Shown: piece after piece, positions 33,720 through 41,180 of the stretch
How positions within the stretch are numbered: position 1 is the stretch's first letter
Layout: the number at the start of each line of letters is the position of its first letter
Assembly (NCBI RefSeq): GCF_019510245.1
Contig: NZ_JAEKKT010000152.1
Span: 1-54,701, forward strand
Reading direction: 5' to 3'
DNA: 54,701 nt
Origin: Streptomyces sp.
GTDB taxonomy: Bacteria > Actinomycetota > Actinomycetes > Streptomycetales > Streptomycetaceae
Made by a program: the position numbers and the translations under genes
The notes under the pieces: model-generated
Told to the model about the DNA's origin: nothing
Database searches by the model: none
What the model saw: only the letters and a program-made list of their open reading frames with translations

Positions 33720-35196
33720 TAGGTGACCCGAGCGGCAGTCGCACGGTGAACGTCGTCGAACCCGGGTGGCTCTCCACGGTCACCGTCCCCCGATGTGCCT
33801 CCACCACCGCCGCGACGATCGACAGCCCCAGGCCCGCCCCTGCCCCCGTCGCGTCCTGGCGGCGGCGGTGTTCGGCTCGGGTGAAGCGTTCGAAGACGCC
33901 CGGCTGGACGTCCTTCGGGACGCCGGGGCCGTCGTCGTGGACCCGGAGGACCGCTTGCCGGCCCTCCGTTTCCAGGGTCACCGTGACCTTCGTGCCGACG
34001 GGTGTGTGCAGCCGGGCGTTGGCCAGCAGGTTGGCCAGCACCTGCTGGAGGCGGTGGGTGTCGCCGGTGACCGTCACCGGGTCCTCGGGGAGGTCCAGGG
34101 TCCAGCGGTGGCCGGGGCCCGCGGCTCGCGCGTCCGTGACCGCGTCCAGGGTCAGGTGGGTGAGGTCGACCGGGTGGCTCTCCAGGGGGCGGCCGGCGTC
34201 CAGGCGGGCCAGCAGGAGGAGGTCGTCGACCATCTCGCCCATCCGGGAGGACTCGGCGGCGATGCGCTGCAGGGCCCGGGTGACCTCGGGGGGCACCGGG
34301 CCCGGGTGCAGCAGCGCCAGTTCCGCGTGGCCGCGGACCGAGGCGACCGGCGTGCGCAGCTCGTGGCTGGCGTCGGCCGCGAAGGTGCGCAGACGTTCCT
34401 CACTGGCGTGGCGTTTGGTGAGCGCGTCCTCGACGTGGCCCAGCATGCGGTTGAAGGCTGCGGCCATCCGGCCGACCTCGCTGCGCGTGTCGGACTCGGG
34501 GGCGCGGGGCGGCAGGGCGACCTCGCCGCTGGCCAGCGGGAGCTCGCTGACCCGGGTGGCGGTCGCCGCGACCCGGCTCAGGGGGCGCAGGGACCAGCGG
34601 ACCCACAGGGCACCGGCCACCCCTGCCGCGGCGAGGGCGAGGCCGAAGACGCCGGCGGAGACCAGCTCCAGGCGGTGGACGGTGGCCCGGACGGGTTCCA
34701 GGGGCAGACCGGTCATCAGGACGTCGCCGTCGAGGCCGGCCCAGGCCACGGTCCGGTAGTCGCCGATCGACCTCAGGTGGACCGTGTGTCCCCTGCCGTC
34801 CACCGGTACCCCGGCAAGGGCCGTGCGGTCGCCGGCGGTGAGGCCGACGGTCAGGTCCGGGTCGTCGTCGGCCGGGATCAGGGCCGCGTTGGTGATCCGG
34901 CCGTTCAGCAGACGCGCTCCGAAGGTGCCGGCGGCCTGGCGGCGGGTGTCACCGTGCTCGTCGCCGTCCCGGTCGCTGGGCTTGTACCTGCCGTGTTCGA
35001 GGGACTGCGGGAAGTTCGGCCCGCTCTGCTGGAGCTGCTGGTCGAGGCGCCCGGTGAGGAAGCCGTTCAGCTCGACGACCGCGGCGACGCCGACGGCCGC
35101 GCAGCTCACGGCCAGCAGGACGACCAGGCCCGCGGTGAGGCGGGCGCGGAGGGTGCGGGGGCGGGGCAGGTGCCGTAGCCGTCGCAGGAGGTTCAC
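33715..35196 (-). CDS. Membrane sensor histidine kinase
   Basis: A 493-residue kinase. Two transmembrane helices (about residues 20-42 and 180-200) bracket a 135-residue extracellular sensor domain. HAMP follows, then the H-box FAADASHELRTPVASVRGH with the phosphoryl-accepting His near 276, the N-box LANLLANARLHT, G1 VHDDGPGVP and G2 GAGLGLSIV. It overlaps the response-regulator stop by four bases, so the two are one operon. It is divergent from the redox operon that starts at 36084, and likely controls it. The sensed signal is not known. Confidence 0.9.
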   Translation of the reverse strand: MNLLRRLRHLPRPRTLRARLTAGLVVLLAVSCAAVGVAAVVELNGFLTGRLDQQLQQSGPNFPQSLEHGRYKPSDRDGDEHGDTRRQAAGTFGARLLNGRITNAALIPADDDPDLTVGLTAGDRTALAGVPVDGRGHTVHLRSIGDYRTVAWAGLDGDVLMTGLPLEPVRATVHRLELVSAGVFGLALAAAGVAGALWVRWSLRPLSRVAATATRVSELPLASGEVALPPRAPESDTRSEVGRMAAAFNRMLGHVEDALTKRHASEERLRTFAADASHELRTPVASVRGHAELALLHPGPVPPEVTRALQRIAAESSRMGEMVDDLLLLARLDAGRPLESHPVDLTHLTLDAVTDARAAGPGHRWTLDLPEDPVTVTGDTHRLQQVLANLLANARLHTPVGTKVTVTLETEGRQAVLRVHDDGPGVPKDVQPGVFERFTRAEHRRRQDATGAGAGLGLSIVAAVVEAHRGTVTVESHPGSTTFTVRLPLGSPT

Positions 35197-35933
35197 CTGG
35201 TCACCGGCTTGAGGACGTAGCCCGCGCCGCGGACCGTGTGGATCATGGGCTCGCGGCCGGCGTCCACCTTCTTGCGCAGGTAGGAGATGTACAGCTCCAC
35301 GACGTGTGCGCGGCCGCCGAAGTCGTACGACCAGACGCGGTCCAGGATCTGCGCCTTGCTGAGGACGCGGCGCGGGTTGCGCATGAGGAAGCGGAGGAGT
35401 TCGAACTCGGTCGGGGAGAGTTCGATCAGTTCACCGGCCCGGGTGACCTCACGGGCCTCCTCGTCCATGGCCAGGTCGCCGACGATCAGCCGGGGGCCGT
35501 CCTCCTGCTGGCGGGCCATGCCGGCGCGGCGCAGCAGGCCGCGCAGCCGGGCGACCACCTCCTCCAGGCTGAAGGGCTTGGTGACGTAGTCGTCGCCGCC
35601 CGCGGTGATGCCTGCGATCCGGTCCTCGACGGCGTCCCGGGCGGTGAGGAAGAGCACACACACGTCCGGCTTCACCTGGTGCAGCGAGCGGAGCACGGCG
35701 AAGCCGTCGGTGTCCGGGAGCATCACGTCGAGGATCACCGCGTCCGGCAGCAGCTCCCGGGCCACCGCCAGCGCGCTCGCGCCGTCGCCGGCCGCGCGGA
35801 CCTCCCAGCCCTCGTAGCGCAGGGCACCGGTGAGGACCTCCGCGAGGTCGGGGTCGTCGTCGACGACGAGGACGCGGAGCTGGGTGCCGTCGGGTCGGGT
35901 GAGGGCGGGGCGGCCGGAGCGGGTCGTGTTCAT
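35193..35933 (-). CDS. OmpR-family response regulator
   Basis: A 246-residue regulator partnered with the kinase at 33715. The receiver domain has the acidic pocket (VLVVDDDPDLAEV), the phosphorylated Asp in AVILDVMLPDTDG and the conserved Lys in DYVTKPFSLEE. The C-terminal winged helix (LSPTEFELLRFLMRNP, VELYISYLRKKVD) binds DNA, usually 11-bp-phased direct repeats, which are present in the region just upstream. Start: ATG 35933 is used; an in-frame ATG at 35948 lies right behind GAGGG and is possible. Confidence 0.9.
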   Translation of the reverse strand: MNTTRSGRPALTRPDGTQLRVLVVDDDPDLAEVLTGALRYEGWEVRAAGDGASALAVARELLPDAVILDVMLPDTDGFAVLRSLHQVKPDVCVLFLTARDAVEDRIAGITAGGDDYVTKPFSLEEVVARLRGLLRRAGMARQQEDGPRLIVGDLAMDEEAREVTRAGELIELSPTEFELLRFLMRNPRRVLSKAQILDRVWSYDFGGRAHVVELYISYLRKKVDAGREPMIHTVRGAGYVLKPVTR

Positions 35934-35982
35934 CGCGTTTACCAGCATCCCTCGTCCCGGCGGCGACGAGTGGCCGCCCCCG

Positions 35983-36037
35983 CTCTGAGTTTCCTCTGAG
36001 CAGGCGCAGACGGTCCCTGTTCAGAAGGTGCTCAGAG
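35983..36037. promoter_or_regulatory. Dyad of 11-bp-phased repeats in the divergent promoter
   Basis: On the plus strand CTCTGAG occurs at 35983-35989 and 35994-36000 (11 bases apart). On the minus strand CTCTGAG (36031-36037) and TTCTGAA (36020-36026) are also 11 bases apart. The result is two direct-repeat pairs facing each other, the kind of site bound by two dimers of an OmpR-type regulator. It lies between the two-component genes and the redox operon. Confidence 0.6.
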
Positions 36038-36083
36038 GTTCGGCCTGCACAGTGGCGACCTGACCGGAGAAAGGACACGACTC

Positions 36084-37439
36084 ATGACGACCGTGGACGA
36101 ACGGCGCACGGCACCCGCCGTGCCCGTGGCCACGCGCCGCTCCCCCGCCGCCGCGGTGCTGGCCCTGATGTGGGCCGGGGCCGCGGCCGTGATCCTGCTG
36201 TGGTGGTCGGACACGGGCTCCGTCGTGGGGGCGGCGGGCTGGCTGACCGGGGCCGGCCGGATCGCCGGGCTGCTGTGCGGGTACTCCTGCGCGGTGCTCG
36301 TCGGCCTGATGGCCCGGGTCCCGCTGCTGGAGGTGCGGGTCGGTTCGGACCGGGTCGCCCGCTGGCACGCGATGGCCGGCCGGTACACGGTGTGTCTGCT
36401 GGTCGCGCACGTCGTGCTGATCCTGACCGGGTACGCGGCCCAGGACCACGACTCGATCGTCCACGAGACGCTGAACGTCGTCCTGGACTACCCCGACATG
36501 CTCAAGGCGACCGCCGGCACGGTGATCCTCTTCGCCGTCGGCATCACCTCGATGCGCGCGGCGCGCCGCCGGACCAGCTACGAGTTCTGGTACTACGTCC
36601 ACCTGCTCACCTACGCGGCCGTCTTCCTCGCCTTCTTCCACCAGCTGACCCTCGGCAACGACCTCAACGGCAAGCCGGTCGCCACCGCCTTCTGGTACGC
36701 GCTGTACCTGGGGGTCGCGGCGCTGGTGCTGTGGTTCCGGATCCTGGCGCCGGTGCGGCTCAACCTCCGGCACCGGCTGCGGGTGCACTCCGTGCAGCAG
36801 GAGGCGCCGGGCGTGTACTCGGTGGTCGTCCAGGGCCGGCGGATCGGGGAACTGGGCGCCCAGGCCGGGCAGTTCTTCCGCTGGCGGTTCCTCGGCGGCG
36901 ACGGCATGGGCTGGACGTCGACCCCGTACTCGCTCTCGGCGCCGCCGCGCGGCGACCTGCTGCGGATCACGGTCAAGGCACTCGGCGACCACAGTGCGGC
37001 CGTGCCGCTGCTGCGCCCCGGTACCCGGGTGTGGGCGGAGGGCCCGTACGGCTCCCTCACCGCGGACCGGGTGAGCAGCCACCGGACCCTGCTGATCGCG
37101 GCCGGCGTCGGTGTCACCCCGCTGCGGGCGCTCTTCGAGACCCTGCCCGGCGAGGTCACGCTGCTCTACCGGGCGCGTACGGCCGAGGACCTGGCCCTGG
37201 GCGGCGAGCTGGAGGCGATCGCGCGCTGGCGCGGCGCCCAGGTGCTCTACGCCCTGAACGGCCCGCGGGGCGAGCGCCCGGCCCTGACGGCGGAGTCGCT
37301 GCGGGCGACCTTCCCGGGCCTCGCGGGCTATGACGTGTACATCTGCGGTCCGCACGGCTTCGCCCAGGAGCTGTACGGGGCGCTGCGCGCGGCCGGGGTG
37401 CCGGACCGCCGCATCCACCACGAGTCATTCGAACTGTGA
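36084..37439 (+). CDS. Ferric-reductase-like membrane flavoprotein 1
   Basis: A 451-residue membrane oxidoreductase. The N-terminal half has about six transmembrane helices of the ferric-reductase/NOX type, with probable haem-ligand His in RWHAMAGRYT, LVAHVVLIL, YYVHLLTY and FFHQLTLGND. The C-terminal half is a cytoplasmic FAD/NAD(P)H-binding module: TPYSLSAPP (FAD), AAGVGVTPLRALFE (NAD) and YICGPHGFAQEL at the end. It would take electrons from NAD(P)H to the membrane face. The usual Arg before PYS is Thr here. First gene of a five-gene operon; ribosome site GAAAGGA. Its paralogue is at 38067. Confidence 0.86.
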   Translation: MTTVDERRTAPAVPVATRRSPAAAVLALMWAGAAAVILLWWSDTGSVVGAAGWLTGAGRIAGLLCGYSCAVLVGLMARVPLLEVRVGSDRVARWHAMAGRYTVCLLVAHVVLILTGYAAQDHDSIVHETLNVVLDYPDMLKATAGTVILFAVGITSMRAARRRTSYEFWYYVHLLTYAAVFLAFFHQLTLGNDLNGKPVATAFWYALYLGVAALVLWFRILAPVRLNLRHRLRVHSVQQEAPGVYSVVVQGRRIGELGAQAGQFFRWRFLGGDGMGWTSTPYSLSAPPRGDLLRITVKALGDHSAAVPLLRPGTRVWAEGPYGSLTADRVSSHRTLLIAAGVGVTPLRALFETLPGEVTLLYRARTAEDLALGGELEAIARWRGAQVLYALNGPRGERPALTAESLRATFPGLAGYDVYICGPHGFAQELYGALRAAGVPDRRIHHESFEL

Positions 37440-37458
37440 GAGCTGTGAGGCCCCTGTC

Positions 37459-38007
37459 GTGCACGCACTGAACAAGAACCGTCCCCTGCGTCGCGTCCTG
37501 CTGGCGAGCGCCGCTACCGTCTCCGGGATGGTGATGCTGCTGGCGCTGAAGCCGCACACCGCCCCGACGGTGATCACCGACTCGGCGGCCCCCGCCCCGT
37601 CGGCGAGCGCGAGCTCCTCACCGGGCGCGACCAGCGGCTCAGGCGATTCAGGCAGTTCCAGCGGTTCCGGCAGTTCCGGCGGCTCCGGCGGCTCTGGCGG
37701 CTCCGGCAAGTCCGGGAGCAGCAGCACCGGCACCAAGACCGTCACCGGGGACACCGTCCAGACCCGCTGGGGCCCCGTCCAGGTCAAGGTGACCATCAAG
37801 AACGGCAAGATCACCGACGTCACGGCGGTCCAGTACCCGTCGGACAACCCCCGGGACCAGGAGATCAACCAGTACGCCCTCCCGCAGCTGCGCAGCGAGG
37901 CGCTGGCGGCGCAGAGCGCGAGCATCGACACCGTCTCCGGGGCCACCTACACCAGCGAGGGTTACCAGCAGTCGCTCCAGTCCGCACTGGACTCCGCGGG
38001 ACTCTGA
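37459..38007 (+). CDS. Membrane-anchored FMN-binding domain protein 1
   Basis: A 182-residue exported protein. A basic start (NKNRPLRR) and one hydrophobic helix (about 14-33) anchor it, followed by a Ser/Gly-rich linker and the FMN_bind domain. The motif DTVSGATYTS near 157-166 is the flavinylation site, with the predicted FMN-carrying residue Thr163. The domain is like the NqrC/RnfG family. An ApbE-type flavin transferase is encoded downstream, supporting covalent FMN. It would pass electrons on the outer face of the membrane, from the flavoprotein encoded before it. GTG 37459 follows a GAGG eight bases upstream; the frame extends further 5' into the previous gene. Confidence 0.82.
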   Translation: MHALNKNRPLRRVLLASAATVSGMVMLLALKPHTAPTVITDSAAPAPSASASSSPGATSGSGDSGSSSGSGSSGGSGGSGGSGKSGSSSTGTKTVTGDTVQTRWGPVQVKVTIKNGKITDVTAVQYPSDNPRDQEINQYALPQLRSEALAAQSASIDTVSGATYTSEGYQQSLQSALDSAGL

Positions 38008-38066
38008 ACGCTCAGGCGGTACGGCACGTACCTGTGGGCCAAGGGTCAAGTCCCTACGGAGGAACC

Positions 38067-39449
38067 GTGACCACCACGCTCGCAGGCGGACGTGCCGCCC
38101 GCCGCCAGACGATGCGCCGCATCCGCCCGCGCCGCTCCCCGGCCGTACCGCTGCTGCTCGCCGTGTGGGCGGGCGCGGCGGCCGTGCTCTGGCTGTGGTG
38201 GCACAACACCCCGTCCATCGCCGACCAGAACGGCAAGATCCTCAACGCGGGCCGGATCACCGGCCTGCTGGCCGGCTATCTGATGGCCCTCGTGGTGCTC
38301 CAGATGGCCCGGGTGCCCGCCCTGGAGCGGCGGGTCGGCTCCGACCGCGTCGCCCGCTGGCACGCGATGAGCGGCCGCTACACGCTCTGCCTGGTCTTCG
38401 CGCACGTCTTCCTCATCATGTGGGGCTACGCGCTGCAGGCCGGCAAGACGCTGAACGACATCGTCCAGCAGACCATCGACTCCGTGAACCAGCTCCCCGA
38501 CATGGGCAAGGCGGCCATCGGGACCGGCCTGTTCGTCGTCATCGGCCTGACCTCGATCGGGCCGGTGCGGCGCAGGATGCCGTACGACACCTGGTACCAC
38601 GTGCACCTGCTGACCTACGCGGCGGTGTTCCTGACCTTCTGGCACCAGATCACCACCGGCAACGACTTCGCCCTCACGCCGATGGCCAAGACCTTCTGGT
38701 ACGGGCTGTACGGCGCGGTGACCGCGCTGGTGGTCTGGTACCGGATCCTCACCCCGATCCGGCTCAACCTGCGGCACCGGATGCGGGTCGAGGCGGTCAT
38801 CGAGGAGACGCCGGGCATCGTGTCGGTGCTGATCGGCGGGCGCAAGCTGCACCGGATGGGAGCGGAGGCCGGCCAGTTCTTCCGCTGGCGGTTCATGGCC
38901 CCCGGGATGCGGTTCAGCTCGCACCCGTACTCCCTGTCGGCGGCCCCGCGCCCCGACATGTTGCGGATCACCGTCAAGGCGATCGGCGACCACAGCGCGC
39001 GGCTGCGCGAACTACGGCCCGGAACCAAGGTGTGGGCCGAAGGGCCGTACGGGGCGATGACCGCGTCCCGGCGCAGCCGCGGCAAGGTCCTGCTGGTGGC
39101 GGGCGGTGTCGGGATCACGCCCATGCGGGCGCTGTTCGAGACGCTGCCCGGCGCCGCGGGCGACCTGACCCTGCTCTACCGGGCCAACACCACGCAGGAT
39201 CTGGCCCTGTGGGACGAGCTGGCCAAGATCGCCAACGAGCGCGGGGCCCGGCTGATGTACGCGGTCAACAGCCCGGAGGGCGAGCGGCCGGACATCTCCG
39301 CGGAGAACCTCCAGCGGAAGATCCCGGACATCGTCGACCACGACGTCTTCATGTGCGGCCCGCCCGGGTTCGCGCAGGGCGTGTACGAAGCACTGCGCGG
39401 CGCGGGGGTTCCCGCCCGCCGCATCCATCACGAGTCGTTCGAGATGTGA
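38067..39449 (+). CDS. Ferric-reductase-like membrane flavoprotein 2
   Basis: A 460-residue paralogue of the protein at 36084, with the same plan: six membrane helices with conserved His (RWHAMSGRYT, FAHVFLIMWG, WYHVHLLTY, FWHQITTGND), then FAD motif SHPYSLSAAP, NAD motif VAGGVGITPMRALFE and MCGPPGFAQGV. The two proteins keep almost the same residues in the helices and the last 50 residues, so they arose by duplication. The GTG at 38067 follows GGAGGAACC. An in-frame ATG at 38034 lies upstream but has no ribosome site. Confidence 0.86.
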   Translation: MTTTLAGGRAARRQTMRRIRPRRSPAVPLLLAVWAGAAAVLWLWWHNTPSIADQNGKILNAGRITGLLAGYLMALVVLQMARVPALERRVGSDRVARWHAMSGRYTLCLVFAHVFLIMWGYALQAGKTLNDIVQQTIDSVNQLPDMGKAAIGTGLFVVIGLTSIGPVRRRMPYDTWYHVHLLTYAAVFLTFWHQITTGNDFALTPMAKTFWYGLYGAVTALVVWYRILTPIRLNLRHRMRVEAVIEETPGIVSVLIGGRKLHRMGAEAGQFFRWRFMAPGMRFSSHPYSLSAAPRPDMLRITVKAIGDHSARLRELRPGTKVWAEGPYGAMTASRRSRGKVLLVAGGVGITPMRALFETLPGAAGDLTLLYRANTTQDLALWDELAKIANERGARLMYAVNSPEGERPDISAENLQRKIPDIVDHDVFMCGPPGFAQGVYEALRGAGVPARRIHHESFEM

Positions 39450-39495
39450 GCGACGGGACCACACGGGAATCCAGGGAATCGGGAGTTCGGGAACG

Positions 39496-39951
39496 ATGAG
39501 GAAGAGTCACCCCATCAGGCGTGTGGTGCTGGCCACCGCGGCGACCGTGTCCGGTGTCGTGCTGCTGCTGTCGCTGAAGCCGTCGTCGGACCCGGCGTCC
39601 GCGTCGGCCGCGGGCGCGGCCCCGTCGGCCGCGGCGGCCGGGCAGGAGTCGCCGCAGGGCGGCACCGGGGCCGCCGGCACCGCGACGGTGGACGGGGACG
39701 CGACCCAGACGCAGTACGGGGTCGTCCAGGTCCGGCTGACCGTCGCCAACGGCAAGATCACCCAGGCCCAGGCGATCCAGGCGCCCAAGGGCGGCACCAG
39801 CGACCAGAAGACCGCGCTGTCGGTGCCGCAGCTCAACAAGGAGGCGGTGGCGGCGCAGAGCGCGAACATCGACTCCGTCTCCGGGGCCACCTACACCAGC
39901 ACCGGCTACAAGCAGTCCCTGCAGTCGGCGCTGGACCAGGCCGGTGGCTGA
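39496..39951 (+). CDS. Membrane-anchored FMN-binding domain protein 2
   Basis: A 151-residue paralogue of the protein at 37459: N-terminal anchor (HPIRRVVLATAATVSGVVLL), Ala/Gly-rich linker and FMN_bind domain with DSVSGATYTS, predicted flavinylated Thr132. It is shorter in the linker than copy 1. Its end overlaps the apbE-like gene by eight bases, linking the flavin acceptor and the flavin transferase in translation. Start at ATG 39496, 13 bases after a GGGA-type ribosome site. Confidence 0.83.
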   Translation: MRKSHPIRRVVLATAATVSGVVLLLSLKPSSDPASASAAGAAPSAAAAGQESPQGGTGAAGTATVDGDATQTQYGVVQVRLTVANGKITQAQAIQAPKGGTSDQKTALSVPQLNKEAVAAQSANIDSVSGATYTSTGYKQSLQSALDQAGG

Positions 39952-40747
39952 GGCGGTGGCCGAGTCCGCGGAGGCTCCCGCCGCGGTGCGTCATGCGGAG
40001 GAGGTCATGGGGACCGTCTTCTCCTTCGACGTCCGCGGCGGGGATCCGGATGCCGTACGGGCGGCTCTCGACGAGGCGGTCGCCGGGCTGCACCGGGTCG
40101 ACGAGGTGTTCAGCACGTACCGGGAGGACAGCCAGGTGTCCCGGCTGGCGCGGGAGGAGATCGGCGTCGCCGACTGCGATCCCGAGGTGGCCGAGGTGCT
40201 GGAGCTGGCGGCCGAGGCGGAGCGGGTGAGCGACGGCTGGTTCAGCACCCGCTACCGGGGGCGGCTCGATCCCACCGGGATCGTGAAGGGCTGGTCCGCG
40301 GAGCGGGCCGCGCAGACGCTCGCGCGGGTGCCCGGGGTGAGCGGCGTGAGTGTGAACGGCGGCGGTGACGTCCAGATGTTCGGCGCGCCCGAGCCGACGC
40401 GGGCGTGGCGGGTCGGGATCGCCGATCCGTTGCGGCCGGGCGGGCTGGCAGCGGTGATCACGGCGGCGGGGGTGCAGGAACTGGCGGTCGCCACGTCCGG
40501 TACGGCGGAGCGGGGCGCCCATATCGTCGATCCGCGGACCGGGAAGTCGGCGGTGACGGATCTGGTGGCGGTGACGGTGGTGGGGCCGCGGCTGACGTGG
40601 GTGGACTGCTGGGCGACGGCGGCGTTCGCGATGGGGTCGCGGGCGGGGCTGGCTTGGCTGGAGTCGCTGCCGGATGTGGAAGGGCTGTTGATCACGGCTG
40701 GTGACGAGGTGCGGTGCACCGGGGGGCTGGCCGCGCGTCTGGGCTGA
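39944..40747 (+). CDS. apbE: FAD:protein FMN transferase (ApbE family)
   Basis: A 267-residue ApbE-like enzyme that moves FMN from FAD onto a Thr of target proteins. Typical motifs are MGTVFSFDVRG, the SxYxxxSxxSRL-like FSTYREDSQVSRLA, LDPTGIVKGWSAERAA, VNGGGDVQMFG and the metal-binding IVDPRTG and DCWATAAFAMG. There is no signal peptide, so it may work in the cytoplasm or be exported by an unusual route; known secreted ApbE enzymes carry a lipobox. It is the last gene of the redox operon, and both FMN-binding proteins of the operon are natural substrates. Confidence 0.86.
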   Translation: MAEAVAESAEAPAAVRHAEEVMGTVFSFDVRGGDPDAVRAALDEAVAGLHRVDEVFSTYREDSQVSRLAREEIGVADCDPEVAEVLELAAEAERVSDGWFSTRYRGRLDPTGIVKGWSAERAAQTLARVPGVSGVSVNGGGDVQMFGAPEPTRAWRVGIADPLRPGGLAAVITAAGVQELAVATSGTAERGAHIVDPRTGKSAVTDLVAVTVVGPRLTWVDCWATAAFAMGSRAGLAWLESLPDVEGLLITAGDEVRCTGGLAARLG

Positions 40748-40780
40748 GGCCGGGGGTGGCGACGCTCACCGGCGCTTGCA

Positions 40781-40837
40781 GGGTGCTGCCCGCGCCCACC
40801 CGTGCCGCTCCCACCGGCCCGCAGCCGGACGACTGCC
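40781..40837 (+). repeat. Family B-like repeat, copy 3 (loose)
   Basis: CGCGCCCACCCGTGCCGCTC then CCACCGGCCCGCAGCCGGAC and GACTGCC. It keeps the ends of the family B core but with a longer centre. Confidence 0.45.
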
Positions 40838-40936
40838 GAACGCCACCGCGAAGTTTTTCCGATTCGCCCCGCAAAACGCCATCCCGATCCCTCCCTCGGC
40901 CGTACCCCCTGTGAAGCAAGTTTCGGGAGGAACACC

Positions 40937-41104
40937 ATGGCTGTCTTCAGCAACCTGATGCCGTTCAGGAACCGGGACCACAACCACGACCGCGACGACC
41001 GTCACGGGCACGACCACGACGACGGCGACCGGCACGACCACGGCGACCGGCACGACCACGGTCACGACCACGGCAACCGGCACGACCACGGCGACCACTA
41101 CTGA
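40937..41104 (+). CDS. His/Asp-rich 55-residue protein
   Basis: The ATG at 40937 has a strong ribosome site (GGGAGGAACACC). After MAVFSNLMPFRNRD the 55-residue product is built almost only of His, Asp, Gly, Arg and Asn, in repeats such as RHDHGDRHDHGHDHGN, ending GDHY. With about 14 His it should bind nickel, zinc or cobalt, but metal-binding is inference. The start MAVFSNLMPFRN could be an anchor or leader. A terminator hairpin follows before the ABC exporter gene. It could be a metal store, a chaperone-like peptide or a peptide exported by that transporter. Confidence 0.55.
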   Translation: MAVFSNLMPFRNRDHNHDRDDRHGHDHDDGDRHDHGDRHDHGHDHGNRHDHGDHY

Positions 41105-41120
41105 CCGCACCTGAAGGCTG

Positions 41121-41151
41121 AGCGGACCGGCGCCGGGTCAGCCGGTCCGCT
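41121..41151 (+). terminator. Terminator/attenuator between the His-rich gene and the ABC gene
   Basis: Perfect 11-bp arms AGCGGACCGGC (41121-41131) and GCCGGTCCGCT (41141-41151), nine-base loop. It is 16 bases after the His-rich peptide stop and 30 bases before the ABC start. Confidence 0.65.
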
Positions 41152-41180
41152 TCGCCGACGGTCTCCGAGGAACCCCCCTC

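Noticed and set aside
40981..41100. The His-rich repeat as a CRISPR or plain tandem DNA repeat
   Set aside because: It lies in frame behind a strong ribosome site and ends with a proper stop; a coding peptide is the simpler reading.
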